DNA from: Planctomycetota bacterium
Lineage (GTDB): Bacteria > Planctomycetota > SZUA-567 > JAFGNG01
NCBI GenBank assembly: GCA_016927125.1
Contig: JAFGNG010000218.1
Location: 1 to 14,084, forward strand
DNA: 14,084 nucleotides
Direction: 5' to 3'
The translations under genes and the position numbers were made by a program. Positions 6,663 through 13,916 of the stretch are shown one piece after another. Position 1 is the stretch's first letter; the number at the start of each line of letters is the position of its first letter. Below the pieces are notes generated by a model. That model saw only the letters and a list, made by a program, of their open reading frames with translations. It made no database searches and was not told where the DNA came from.

Positions 6663-7552
6663 CAGCCAAATCTCCCGGTTATGTAGTCTTCTGTTTGCTT
6701 TAGCCTGGGATTGGTAAAGATTTCCCTGGTCGGCCCATACTCAATTAAATCGCCTTCGTAAAAGAAAGCTGTATAGTCAGATACTCGTGCTGCCTGTTGC
6801 ATGTTATGGGTAACAATCACAATTGTATAATCCCCGCGCAATTCGCTGATTAAATTCTCAATGTGAAGGGTCGCCTTGGGATCAAGCGCCGAGGCCGGCT
6901 CATCCATCAACAGAATCTCAGGATTAACCGCCAAGGCCCTGGCAATGCACAGCCTTTGCTGCTGCCCTCCGGAGAGACCCAGGGCGTTCTGTTGCAACCG
7001 GTCTTTGACTTCATCCCATAGTGCTGCGCGGGTCAGGCTTTCCTCGACAATTTGCATCAGCCTGCCCCGGTGACGTATACCAAGCAAGCGCGGTCCATAG
7101 GCGACGTTATCAAAGATATATTTTGGAAAGGGATTAGGCTTTTGGAAGACCATACCTACCCGCTGCCGCAAAGCAACCACATCCACTGCCGGAGAATTGA
7201 TATTCTCCCCATCCAACTTCAGCTCGCCAGTCATCCGGCAACCTGGTATCAAGTCGTTCATCCGATTGATAGCGCGCAGGAAGGTGCTCTTGCCGCAGCC
7301 GCTCGGGCCGATGATCGCGGTAACCTTGCCCTTGCGGATCCCGAGGTTGATCTTCTTGACCGCTTCGACTTCGCGATACCAGACAGAAAGATCCTTGGCG
7401 CAGATATGAGCTTCTGGTTTTTCAAAATCATCCGCAGTATCCTTTTTAATAAAATCGGTAAATTTTCTTGCCCGAAAAGAGTGACGAGAAGAAGTATGCT
7501 CAGCTATTCTATCATTTGTCATATCTCGCTCCAAGGTCTCCTGTATGGTCAT
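6662..7552 (-). CDS. pstB: Phosphate ABC transporter ATPase PstB
   Basis: The ATP-hydrolysing subunit of the high-affinity phosphate importer (PstSCAB), bound to the inner face of the membrane as a dimer. All ABC motifs are intact: Walker A GPSGCGKST (82-90), Q-loop Q137 in MVFQKPNPFP, signature LSGGQQQR (193-200), Walker B ILLMDEP (213-219) and H249. The sequence after the Walker A (FLRAINRMNDLIPGCRMTGE) and the NPFP segment are characteristic of PstB rather than other importers. At 296 aa it is about 40 residues longer than usual, from a polar N-terminal extension before HICAKDLSVWY (49-59). The ATG at 7552 overlaps the pstA stop by four bases (ATGA), favouring it; an in-frame ATG at 7522 has GGAG with a 6-base gap and is a serious alternative, which would still leave a 35-residue extension. 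Confidence 0.97.
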   Translation of the reverse strand: MTIQETLERDMTNDRIAEHTSSRHSFRARKFTDFIKKDTADDFEKPEAHICAKDLSVWYREVEAVKKINLGIRKGKVTAIIGPSGCGKSTFLRAINRMNDLIPGCRMTGELKLDGENINSPAVDVVALRQRVGMVFQKPNPFPKYIFDNVAYGPRLLGIRHRGRLMQIVEESLTRAALWDEVKDRLQQNALGLSGGQQQRLCIARALAVNPEILLMDEPASALDPKATLHIENLISELRGDYTIVIVTHNMQQAARVSDYTAFFYEGDLIEYGPTREIFTNPRLKQTEDYITGRFG

Positions 7553-8898
7553 CCTCTTAGTTTCCTTTCCACCTTTGCCCGAAGGATAATGGCCACGGCA
7601 TTCAATAAAAGCACAATAGTAATCAGGGTCAGAACCATGCCGTATTGCACATGCCTGATTTCATCCACAGCTTCATGTTCGGTACAAAGGTTATAAATGC
7701 TCCAGGGCAGCGCCTGGGTTGGATTCGAGAAGGCCTCAAGTGGAGTTAGAACCACACCTGCGCTGACCGCGGCAGTAAAGATAATCGGCGCGGTTTCCCC
7801 GGCGGCCCTGCCCATACTGATGACAATGCCAGTAAGAATTCCCGGCAGCGCCACCGGCAGGATAACCGTCAGGATAGTACGGAATTTAGAGGCGCCCAGC
7901 CCCAGGGCTGCTTCCTTGTAGGTTTTTGGTACAGATTTAATCGCCTCTTCCGCAGCCCGGATAATGGTCGGCAAGACCAGGAGCCCTAGGGTCAGAGAAC
8001 CGGCCAGCACGCTCTTGCTCGAGGAGACGTGCATGGTATTGATAAAGAAGGCCAGGCCGAACAAGCCGAAGACAATGCTGGGAACGCCGGCCAGGGTGCT
8101 GATGCAGGAGCGCACTATGCTTACCAGGGTAGTTTCGCCTGCATACTCGGCCAGGTATATAGCCGCTAAAATACCTGCCGGGATCGCAAAGAGCATGGCT
8201 CCGATGGTCAGGTAAAAAGTTCCCACAAGCGCAGGCCAGATGCCGCCAAAGATATAGGAATCCTTGGGGCTATCAGTTAAGAACCGCCAGTAAAAGGTTA
8301 GCCTTGGGCGCAACATTGCTTTCAGGTTGTCCTTGTCAAGGTCTTCATCAAAAACTCTTTCGAGGGAAGTACCTGCAAAGGCACTGCGGCGGGGAACCAG
8401 GATCTTCTGCCCCATACTATCCGGGTTGGAGTAATCCCATTCCTCGGTATTCATAACTTCTTTATATTTTACCAGCGCCCGATCCCAGCGGGTCTGACCG
8501 TATTGCTTTCGAGGGGTAACCACTATCGGGTCGCCCGGTAAGGGCCCGAGTAATACTCTCAAAGATTCTTTGAAGGGTTCATAATCATTTTTATATTCCA
8601 TCCTGAGATCGCGATTTTCTGCCATTTCATTCTCAAAGGAGGTTAGACGAGCATAGAGTTGTTGTCGAGCCCGGTTGGTTGCTGCGATCTCCTGTGCAAG
8701 AGAATTGCCGTCACTTCTTTCAAAGAGATCCCGGATTACCTTGCGATGCTCTACAGTTCCCTTGAAGATAAATGCCCCTGCGCCACGGATGAAGATCGGA
8801 CCCAGGAATACCAGCAGAAACACCCCGGCAAAAACCAGCGTCAACATGGAGAAGGAGGTAAATACCTTGTCAGTTAATAGACGTAACCTGAGCCGCAT
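7549..8898 (-). CDS. pstA: Phosphate ABC transporter permease PstA, with large insertion
   Basis: One of two membrane subunits forming the phosphate channel with PstC. The canonical permease core is clear at 216-449: membrane segments starting at VGTFYLTIGAMLFAIPAGI and the cytoplasmic EAA loop (AAEEAIKSVPKTYKEAALGL, 315-334, then GASKFRTILTVILP), followed by GETAPIIFTA. It is 449 aa where PstA is normally about 280-300. The excess is residues 46-205, between the first membrane segment (14-36) and the second. It is charged and contains a likely helical coiled-coil stretch (about 63-150, many Glu, Arg, Lys); by topology it should be outside the cytoplasm, though this is inferred. The ATG at 8898 directly abuts the pstC stop, with GGGAGG inside the pstC end, so translation is probably coupled. 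Confidence 0.95.
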   Translation of the reverse strand: MRLRLRLLTDKVFTSFSMLTLVFAGVFLLVFLGPIFIRGAGAFIFKGTVEHRKVIRDLFERSDGNSLAQEIAATNRARQQLYARLTSFENEMAENRDLRMEYKNDYEPFKESLRVLLGPLPGDPIVVTPRKQYGQTRWDRALVKYKEVMNTEEWDYSNPDSMGQKILVPRRSAFAGTSLERVFDEDLDKDNLKAMLRPRLTFYWRFLTDSPKDSYIFGGIWPALVGTFYLTIGAMLFAIPAGILAAIYLAEYAGETTLVSIVRSCISTLAGVPSIVFGLFGLAFFINTMHVSSSKSVLAGSLTLGLLVLPTIIRAAEEAIKSVPKTYKEAALGLGASKFRTILTVILPVALPGILTGIVISMGRAAGETAPIIFTAAVSAGVVLTPLEAFSNPTQALPWSIYNLCTEHEAVDEIRHVQYGMVLTLITIVLLLNAVAIILRAKVERKLRG

Positions 8899-10056
8899 TT
8901 ACTTGCCTCCCTGGAGTTTTCTTTTATTGTTTTTAATAATCCACTCGCTGACCATATTACTGATAAAAGAGAATATCAGCAGACAGAACGCCAGCGCAAA
9001 GAGCACGTGATATCTCGACGATCCCGTAATGTGGTCTGCTTCACCCATATCTCCAGCGATTGTAGCGGTCAGGGTTCTGACCGGGGAAGTGATGTCATAC
9101 CAGGGAGTGGGAATCTGGGCGGCGTTGCCGGAAGCCATCCAGACTACCATGGTCTCTCCGATCGCCCGCATGGTGCCCAGCAATGAAGCCGCAAAGATTC
9201 CACTGGCGGCGGATGGAATAACTGCTTTGACAATAGTTTCGGTCTTGGTGGCACCCAATCCATAGCTTGCCATACGTATATCTTTGCTGACCGCCTGCAG
9301 GGAGTCCTCTGAAACGCTGACCACGGTCGGCAGTGCCATGATCCCGAGAATTATCGCTACATTAAGGGCATTTACTCCGCTGTCTATCTGTAGTGCGGAG
9401 ATCATTAACGAAATCTTCCAAATCCAATAACCGCCACTTCCTGATATAAGAATGAATAATAATAGCCAGACAACCATTTTCCCAGAGGTGTTGAGATATC
9501 GAATTATCACCCCCGTAATCAGGGCGGCAATTAGGAGGAGAATTGGCAGGGTGATAATTACAAAGCCTACGCTCAGAAGGATTCCACCCTGTCCCTGTAA
9601 CAAAGGCGCAAAGATAACCAAGGCAAAGAAACCATAAGCTACCGAAGGGATGGAGGCCAGGATTTCAATAACCGGTTTAACATATTGCCGCAAGGTAAAA
9701 GGCAGAATCTCGCTTAAGCCCACGGCGGCAAATACCCCGAGCGGAACTGCGATCAGGACCGCGCCCAAAGTCACGATCAGGCTGCCGTAAAAGAGCGATC
9801 CCGCCCCGAATTCCGGATGCTCGCGCGAAGGAAACCACCGGGTACTGGTAAAAAACTCGTGGAATCCCTCTGCCTGGAAGAATGGGATAGTATCCCTGGT
9901 GACGAAGTATAAAATGGCTAAAACCGTTGCTACCGAGAAGAATGCCACTGTAACCAACACCCCTTCGCCAAAAAAGGAGACCATCCGCCTTAGGCGGATG
10001 GTTCTCCCAGACATGAGAAGCGTGGGGGGGAGTGACTTATTTATATTTTTTTGCAT
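8899..10056 (-). CDS. pstC: Phosphate ABC transporter permease PstC
   Basis: Membrane partner of PstA in the phosphate channel. Recognised by the N-terminal helix (31-52), the periplasmic RWFPSREHPEFGAGSLFYGS (73-92) with permease start, SIPSVAYGFFALVIFAP (135-151), the EAA loop (SEDSLQAVSKDIRMASYGLG, 249-268, ATKTETIVKAVIP following) and RAIGETMVVWMASG (297-310). At 385 aa it is longer than the usual 300-320. The extra sequence, about 155-225, sits between the second and third conserved core segments and contains one or two added hydrophobic helices (ILLSVGFVIITLPILLLIAAL and WLLLFILISGSGGYWIW, with the first just over this limit split here). The start at 10056 has AGGA about 8 bases upstream; the later ATG codons at residues 15 and 25 lack a ribosome site. 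It follows pstS by 13 bases. Confidence 0.94.
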   Translation of the reverse strand: MQKNINKSLPPTLLMSGRTIRLRRMVSFFGEGVLVTVAFFSVATVLAILYFVTRDTIPFFQAEGFHEFFTSTRWFPSREHPEFGAGSLFYGSLIVTLGAVLIAVPLGVFAAVGLSEILPFTLRQYVKPVIEILASIPSVAYGFFALVIFAPLLQGQGGILLSVGFVIITLPILLLIAALITGVIIRYLNTSGKMVVWLLLFILISGSGGYWIWKISLMISALQIDSGVNALNVAIILGIMALPTVVSVSEDSLQAVSKDIRMASYGLGATKTETIVKAVIPSAASGIFAASLLGTMRAIGETMVVWMASGNAAQIPTPWYDITSPVRTLTATIAGDMGEADHITGSSRYHVLFALAFCLLIFSFISNMVSEWIIKNNKRKLQGGK

Positions 10057-10069
10057 CTATTATCCTGAT

Positions 10070-10930
10070 TTACCTTAAAGTATAATCAGTAACCGGCACA
10101 AACCCGATTTCCTCAATCATGCGTTGCCCGTCAGGGGTGAGGTGCAAGGTAACCAGGTGATGTATCGGGGTTCCCAGCTTGGGATAGCCATTAGTAAACA
10201 TAAATAACGGGCGCGCGATGGGGTATACACCTGATGCAACTGTTCCAGCACTGGGCTTAATCCCATTGACAACCAGCGCCTTGACAGTCTTGTCAACAAA
10301 ACCTAGACCAGCATAGCCAATGGCCGCCGGAGTTGCCTGTACGCGGGCGCGCATCTGGCCATTGCTGCCGACATATTCAGCCTTTTCGGTAATTTTTTCC
10401 TTGTTCATAACCAGAGTTTCAAAGGTTTCATAAGTGCCGCTGTTGGTATCGCGGCTGATTACAACGATTTCAAGGTTCGGTCCGCCAACTTCTCTCCAGT
10501 TGGTGATCTTGCCCATAAAAATGTCGCGGATTTGCTCAACAGTCAGGCCGGAGACTGGATTGGCGGGATGGACCAGAACGGGCAGTCCGTCCATTGCAAT
10601 CACGTGCGCTACCGGCATGACGCCTTTTCCCACGCAAGCTTTAAATTCATTCTCTTTCATGAAGCGAGACATATTGGCAATGTCACAGGTGCCATTAATC
10701 AAGCTCTTGGCGCCGTTACCACTGCCGGACTCGCTGACGGTGATCTGCACGTCTTTGTGCTTGCCCATGTAGTATTCCGCAAAAGCCTTGGCAATCGGGC
10801 CGACGGTAGTGGAACCATCCATTACGATGGTCGTTTGTTCCTCGGCCGCCAGGGAGCTGCCTGCCAACATGGACAAAACCAGAGCCGCAATTACTGCCAT
10901 TCCAAGAGTTGCTTTAAATAAATATTTCAT
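10070..10930 (-). CDS. pstS: Periplasmic phosphate-binding protein PstS
   Basis: Captures phosphate outside the membrane and delivers it to PstCA. At 286 aa it belongs to the PBP-like PstS type. The ATG at 10930 is chosen because AAGGAG ends 9 bases upstream; in-frame ATGs at 10936 and 10951 have worse spacing or none. Residues 1-29 form a signal peptide ending LAGSSLAA. Phosphate-loop motifs are visible: DGSTTV (38-43), ESGSGNGAKSL (67-77), SRDTNSGTYETF (159-170) and AIGYAGLGF (203-211). No lipobox cysteine is seen, so it is a soluble periplasmic protein rather than a lipoprotein. It is the first gene of the pst transport block, preceded by Pho-box-like repeats overlapping the phoR end, and is likely the most strongly induced gene when phosphate is scarce. 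Confidence 0.96.
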   Translation of the reverse strand: MKYLFKATLGMAVIAALVLSMLAGSSLAAEEQTTIVMDGSTTVGPIAKAFAEYYMGKHKDVQITVSESGSGNGAKSLINGTCDIANMSRFMKENEFKACVGKGVMPVAHVIAMDGLPVLVHPANPVSGLTVEQIRDIFMGKITNWREVGGPNLEIVVISRDTNSGTYETFETLVMNKEKITEKAEYVGSNGQMRARVQATPAAIGYAGLGFVDKTVKALVVNGIKPSAGTVASGVYPIARPLFMFTNGYPKLGTPIHHLVTLHLTPDGQRMIEEIGFVPVTDYTLR

Positions 10931-11057
10931 CTCCATTTTCTCCTTTTCCATTTACTAACTTGCCCCAAATAAACCTTCAACTATTCAAACGTATTTGTAT
11001 TTCGCATGTTCTATAAAAACAATTAACCACAGCTGCATTTAGGGCAGATGAGGAAAT

Positions 11058-11110
11058 TGTTAGGATTGTGTTAATTTTATTGGGAATGACAATTGTTGAA
11101 TGTGTGTTAA
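11058..11110 (-). promoter_or_regulatory. Two pairs of Pho-box-like repeats upstream of pstS
   Basis: On the minus strand hexamers TTAACA (11105-11110), TCAACA (11094-11099), TTAACA (11069-11074) and CTAACA (11058-11063) occur as two pairs, each with exactly 11 bases from start to start. This equals the TTAACA-N5-TTAACA direct repeat known for PhoP/PhoB-type regulators. The upstream pair overlaps the phoR stop codon (11107-11109). The last box lies 127 bases before the pstS ATG. No strong -10 is seen; TATAGA (11010-11015) and CTAAAT (11037-11042) are weak candidates. The same signal occurs before phoB, which strengthens the call. Confidence 0.7.
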
Positions 11111-12888
11111 AATTCAGGTTTTGGCAGGATAATCGTAAAAATGCTGCCCTTACCAGGTGTACTTTCAACCCTGACGCTCCCCCCATGAAGCTGTGCTGTA
11201 TGTTTAACAATTGCAAGGCCAAGCCCGGTGCCGCCTTGTTTGCGGCTGCGGGCTTTATCGACCCGGTAAAAGCGTTCAAAAATCCTGGACTGATGCTCTT
11301 TCGCAATCCCGCAGCCTTGATCCTTCACATTAATATGAATTTCTTTTTCTTCATTGACTCCCTCAATAAGAATCTGGCTGTCGTTTTCGCTATACTTGAT
11401 GGCATTGTCAATCAGGTTGGCAACTGCCCGTTCAAGCAAGTCAACGCTGAGCCGTCCCTGCAGACCATCTGGGCAATCAACCTTCAATTCAATATTTTTC
11501 TCAGTCGCTAGTAACTCACAAAGTTGTCTTGCGGTTAGCAGCACACTTTTAACTTTAGCTTCAACCAGTTTGACTTCATGATCATCAGTTTGTTTCTCAA
11601 GTCGGGATAGAGCCAGGAGGTCTTCAATGATAGCGTTCAAACGTTTTACCTGTTTGAAAATAATGGTGATAAATTTATCCGCTTCTTCCGGGCTCTGCTT
11701 GCCTTTTTCAAGGAGGGTTTCGGCAAAACCGCGGATAGAGGTAATTGGGGTCCTTAATTCGTGAGAAACATTCGCGACAAAGTCCCGCCGGACCCGCTCA
11801 AGCTTGTAGAGACGGGTGACTTCATTCAATACAATAACAATCCCAATGCTTTTACCAGCAGCATTCCTTAACTTATCGCTGCACGCCTGGAAAAACCTGT
11901 CGCCGTTTTCACGCAAGGCAATATCACCTTCAATCACACCTTCTTCTGATAAAGAACGCCGGATAAATGCCTGGAGATCCGGATTGCGGATAACTTCCTG
12001 GACAAATCTTCCCTTTACTTCTTCGGATTTCAGTTCCAGGATTTTCTCCGCGGCCCGGTTCATCCAGAGAATATTTTCATTAAGGTCAACCGCCAAAACA
12101 CCTTCAACCATGCTGGCGAAGATAGCTTCCTGCTCATTGCGCTGCTCTGCCAGAGCCTTTATTCGCTGATCAAGCTCTTCAGCCATCAGGTTGATAGCTT
12201 CCGCAAGCGCACCGATTTCTTCCGAATCAGGAATGGGGATCTTATTTTTTAATTCGCCTTTGGAAAAAGCAATAACACCCTGTTTTAATTCTTCAACCGG
12301 ACGGCTAATCCACCGCGAGATGAAAAAGCAAACTACTGCGGCCAAAAGAGCGATGATAATGCCGCCAAGAGCAAATTTTGAATAGATAATGTTTAATGCC
12401 TGCGCTAAAGCAACTACCGGGATAGCTGCCCGGATGACAATCAGTTCCTTTTCTGCTACCTGGTGCGGAATCGCAAGATACATCATGTCCATTTGCAGGG
12501 TATCGCTTCTGCGAATCTCTGAGCCAATCTTGCCAAGCATTGCCTGCCGGATTTCCGGGCGGTCGCTGTGATTGTCCATCTCGTCAGAAGGTTTTTCACT
12601 ATCCCCAATTACCCGGCCGTCAGTGAGAATAACCGTAAACCTGGTTGCCGAAGCCTTTCCCATCTCTTTACATACCAAATCCACTTGTGGTTCATCATTC
12701 AGTATGTCTGCTTTATCAATGAAATATTGTTCCAGTAACCTCGCCCTTGCAGTCAAATCTAGACGGGTTTGGTCTAAATGGAATTTATGCAACTCATGGA
12801 CGGCATACCAACTTACCGCCAGCACAGAGATAAGGGTGATTAAAAGATATGATGGATAAAGCTGCCATAGCAAACGCCTGCGCGCCAT
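11107..12888 (-). CDS. phoR: Phosphate-sensing histidine kinase PhoR
   Basis: A 593 aa membrane sensor kinase that phosphorylates PhoB under phosphate limitation. Layout: membrane helix 1 (about 9-30), extracytoplasmic sensor region (31-170), helix 2 (172-191), HAMP (192-245), PAS (about 250-355), HisKA with the phospho-acceptor H376 in VSHELRTPITSIRGFAE (374-390), and HATPase with N box NLIDNAIKYS (491-500), G1 DQGCGIA (523-529), F box ERFYRVDKARSR and G2 GGTGLGLAIVKH (552-563). This long form with an external domain and a PAS is like the PhoR of Bacillus and many environmental bacteria, rather than the short E. coli form. The ATG at 12888 is preceded by AAGGAG at 7 bases, 3 bases after the phoB stop, so the two are translated together. 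Naming as PhoR rests on position next to phoB and pst. Confidence 0.93.
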   Translation of the reverse strand: MARRRLLWQLYPSYLLITLISVLAVSWYAVHELHKFHLDQTRLDLTARARLLEQYFIDKADILNDEPQVDLVCKEMGKASATRFTVILTDGRVIGDSEKPSDEMDNHSDRPEIRQAMLGKIGSEIRRSDTLQMDMMYLAIPHQVAEKELIVIRAAIPVVALAQALNIIYSKFALGGIIIALLAAVVCFFISRWISRPVEELKQGVIAFSKGELKNKIPIPDSEEIGALAEAINLMAEELDQRIKALAEQRNEQEAIFASMVEGVLAVDLNENILWMNRAAEKILELKSEEVKGRFVQEVIRNPDLQAFIRRSLSEEGVIEGDIALRENGDRFFQACSDKLRNAAGKSIGIVIVLNEVTRLYKLERVRRDFVANVSHELRTPITSIRGFAETLLEKGKQSPEEADKFITIIFKQVKRLNAIIEDLLALSRLEKQTDDHEVKLVEAKVKSVLLTARQLCELLATEKNIELKVDCPDGLQGRLSVDLLERAVANLIDNAIKYSENDSQILIEGVNEEKEIHINVKDQGCGIAKEHQSRIFERFYRVDKARSRKQGGTGLGLAIVKHTAQLHGGSVRVESTPGKGSIFTIILPKPEF

Positions 12889-12891
12889 AAT

Positions 12892-13578
12892 CTACTCCTT
12901 GAAGCGGTAACCAACCCCGCGGACAGTTTCGATATAATTACCGGCTGACTTTAATTTCTTGCGCAATCCGACAATCTGCACGTCTACCGCCCGATCAGTA
13001 GCCAGAGCGTCATGCCCCCGGGCAGCTTCCAGAATTTGATTGCGGGTAAATACCCAGCCCGGACGACGCGCCAGCAGATGGAGCACGCTGAATTCTGTAA
13101 AGGTAAGATCAATCTTCTTGCCCTTCAGCAGCACTTCCCTCCGACCCGGTGTAATTGCAAGATCATGAGCTTTAATTACGGCTTTTTCATCCGTGATAAC
13201 TCTTGATTTTCTTCTTAGAACCGCCTTAATCCTTGCGATCAAAACTTTGGGGCTGAAAGGTTTTACAATATAGTCATCAGCGCCAAGCTCCAGGCCAATG
13301 ACAATATCAGTTTCCTCTCCCTTAGCGGTAAGCATCACAATCGCTATTCCATCGGTTGCTGTATCCTTACGCAGGGATTTGCAGACTTCCAATCCGTCAA
13401 TACCGGGAAGCATCAGGTCTAATATAATTAGTGAGGGTTTTTTGGAGCGGGCAAGTTTCAGCCCATCCTCACCGGAATCGGCGACAAAGACCTGATACCC
13501 TTCAGCCGCAAGATTATAGCGCACCAGTTCGCCAATATCCTCTTCATCTTCTATTACCAGGATGGTTTCTCTTGCCAT
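12892..13578 (-). CDS. phoB: Phosphate regulon response regulator PhoB
   Basis: An OmpR/PhoB-family DNA-binding response regulator of 228 aa. The receiver (1-120) has the acidic cluster E10-D11-E12, the phospho-acceptor D54 in LDLMLPGIDG, T84 and K106 in the VKPF turn. The winged-helix output domain (about 130-228) shows LTFTEFSVLHLLARRPGWVF (158-177), the recognition region RAVDVQIVGLRKKLK (196-210) and the closing TVRGVGYRF. I start it at the ATG at 13578, served by GGAG with a 6-base gap; a TTG codon at 13590 is in frame but overlaps that ribosome site and is unlikely. PhoR follows directly. Pho-box-like repeats 65 bases upstream suggest that PhoB controls its own gene. The family is shared by many regulators; neighbouring phoR and pst genes make PhoB the best name. 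Confidence 0.94.
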   Translation of the reverse strand: MARETILVIEDEEDIGELVRYNLAAEGYQVFVADSGEDGLKLARSKKPSLIILDLMLPGIDGLEVCKSLRKDTATDGIAIVMLTAKGEETDIVIGLELGADDYIVKPFSPKVLIARIKAVLRRKSRVITDEKAVIKAHDLAITPGRREVLLKGKKIDLTFTEFSVLHLLARRPGWVFTRNQILEAARGHDALATDRAVDVQIVGLRKKLKSAGNYIETVRGVGYRFKE

Positions 13579-13642
13579 TATCCTCTCCAATTACATTTTC
13601 CCTATTAATTAGAATTATTTTCACTCAAACTTAACAGGACAA

Positions 13643-13659
13643 TGTTAGGATTTTGTTAG
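13643..13659 (-). promoter_or_regulatory. Pho-box-like repeat upstream of phoB
   Basis: The minus strand carries CTAACA-N5-CTAACA (13654-13659 and 13643-13648), the same 11-base period as at pstS. A further 11 bases on is CTGTTA (13632-13637), which could be a third, degenerate site. AATAAT (13614-13619) lies 12 bases beyond that and could serve as -10. The arrangement fits positive autoregulation of phoBR by PhoB. Interpretation is by pattern only. Confidence 0.6.
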
Positions 13660-13686
13660 ATTTTGCATAAATTTTTATGAAATGAT

Positions 13687-13724
13687 AATAAAAAGCGAGG
13701 CTGCGTACTCTTTGTTGCAGCTCC
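13687..13724 (-). terminator. Candidate terminator after the RHS gene
   Basis: On the minus strand GGAGCTGC, a 12-base loop and GCAGCCTC form a stem whose core is GCTGC/GCAGC with a wobble and a mismatch outside, followed by GCTTTTTATT. It is placed about 190 bases after the RHS stop codon and about 30 bases before the Pho boxes of phoB, so it would insulate phoB from transcription coming from the right. The stem is modest, so the call is tentative. Confidence 0.4.
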
Positions 13725-13916
13725 TTGATTATGCTGCTGTTTTGTTTTGAATCTTAGCAATAACCGGTTTTTGCTTCCTTACGAGCCGGGCAGTACTCTT
13801 TGTAATTACTCTCTGAATCTTGCTGTTGCTTTGCCGAATTTGCAAAAAGCAGGAAATTTTTTCGCTGTTACTTTAGCCAAGTTGGAACTTTGTTATCCCG
13901 CTTGAGCTGAACTTTT

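Noticed and set aside
7052..7696. Open frame of 214 codons on the plus strand.
   Set aside because: Antisense to pstB and pstA, both of which are certain from their motifs; composition is not protein-like.
13578..13590. TTG start for phoB at 13590.
   Set aside because: It overlaps the ribosome site of the ATG at 13578, which gives the normal PhoB N-terminus.
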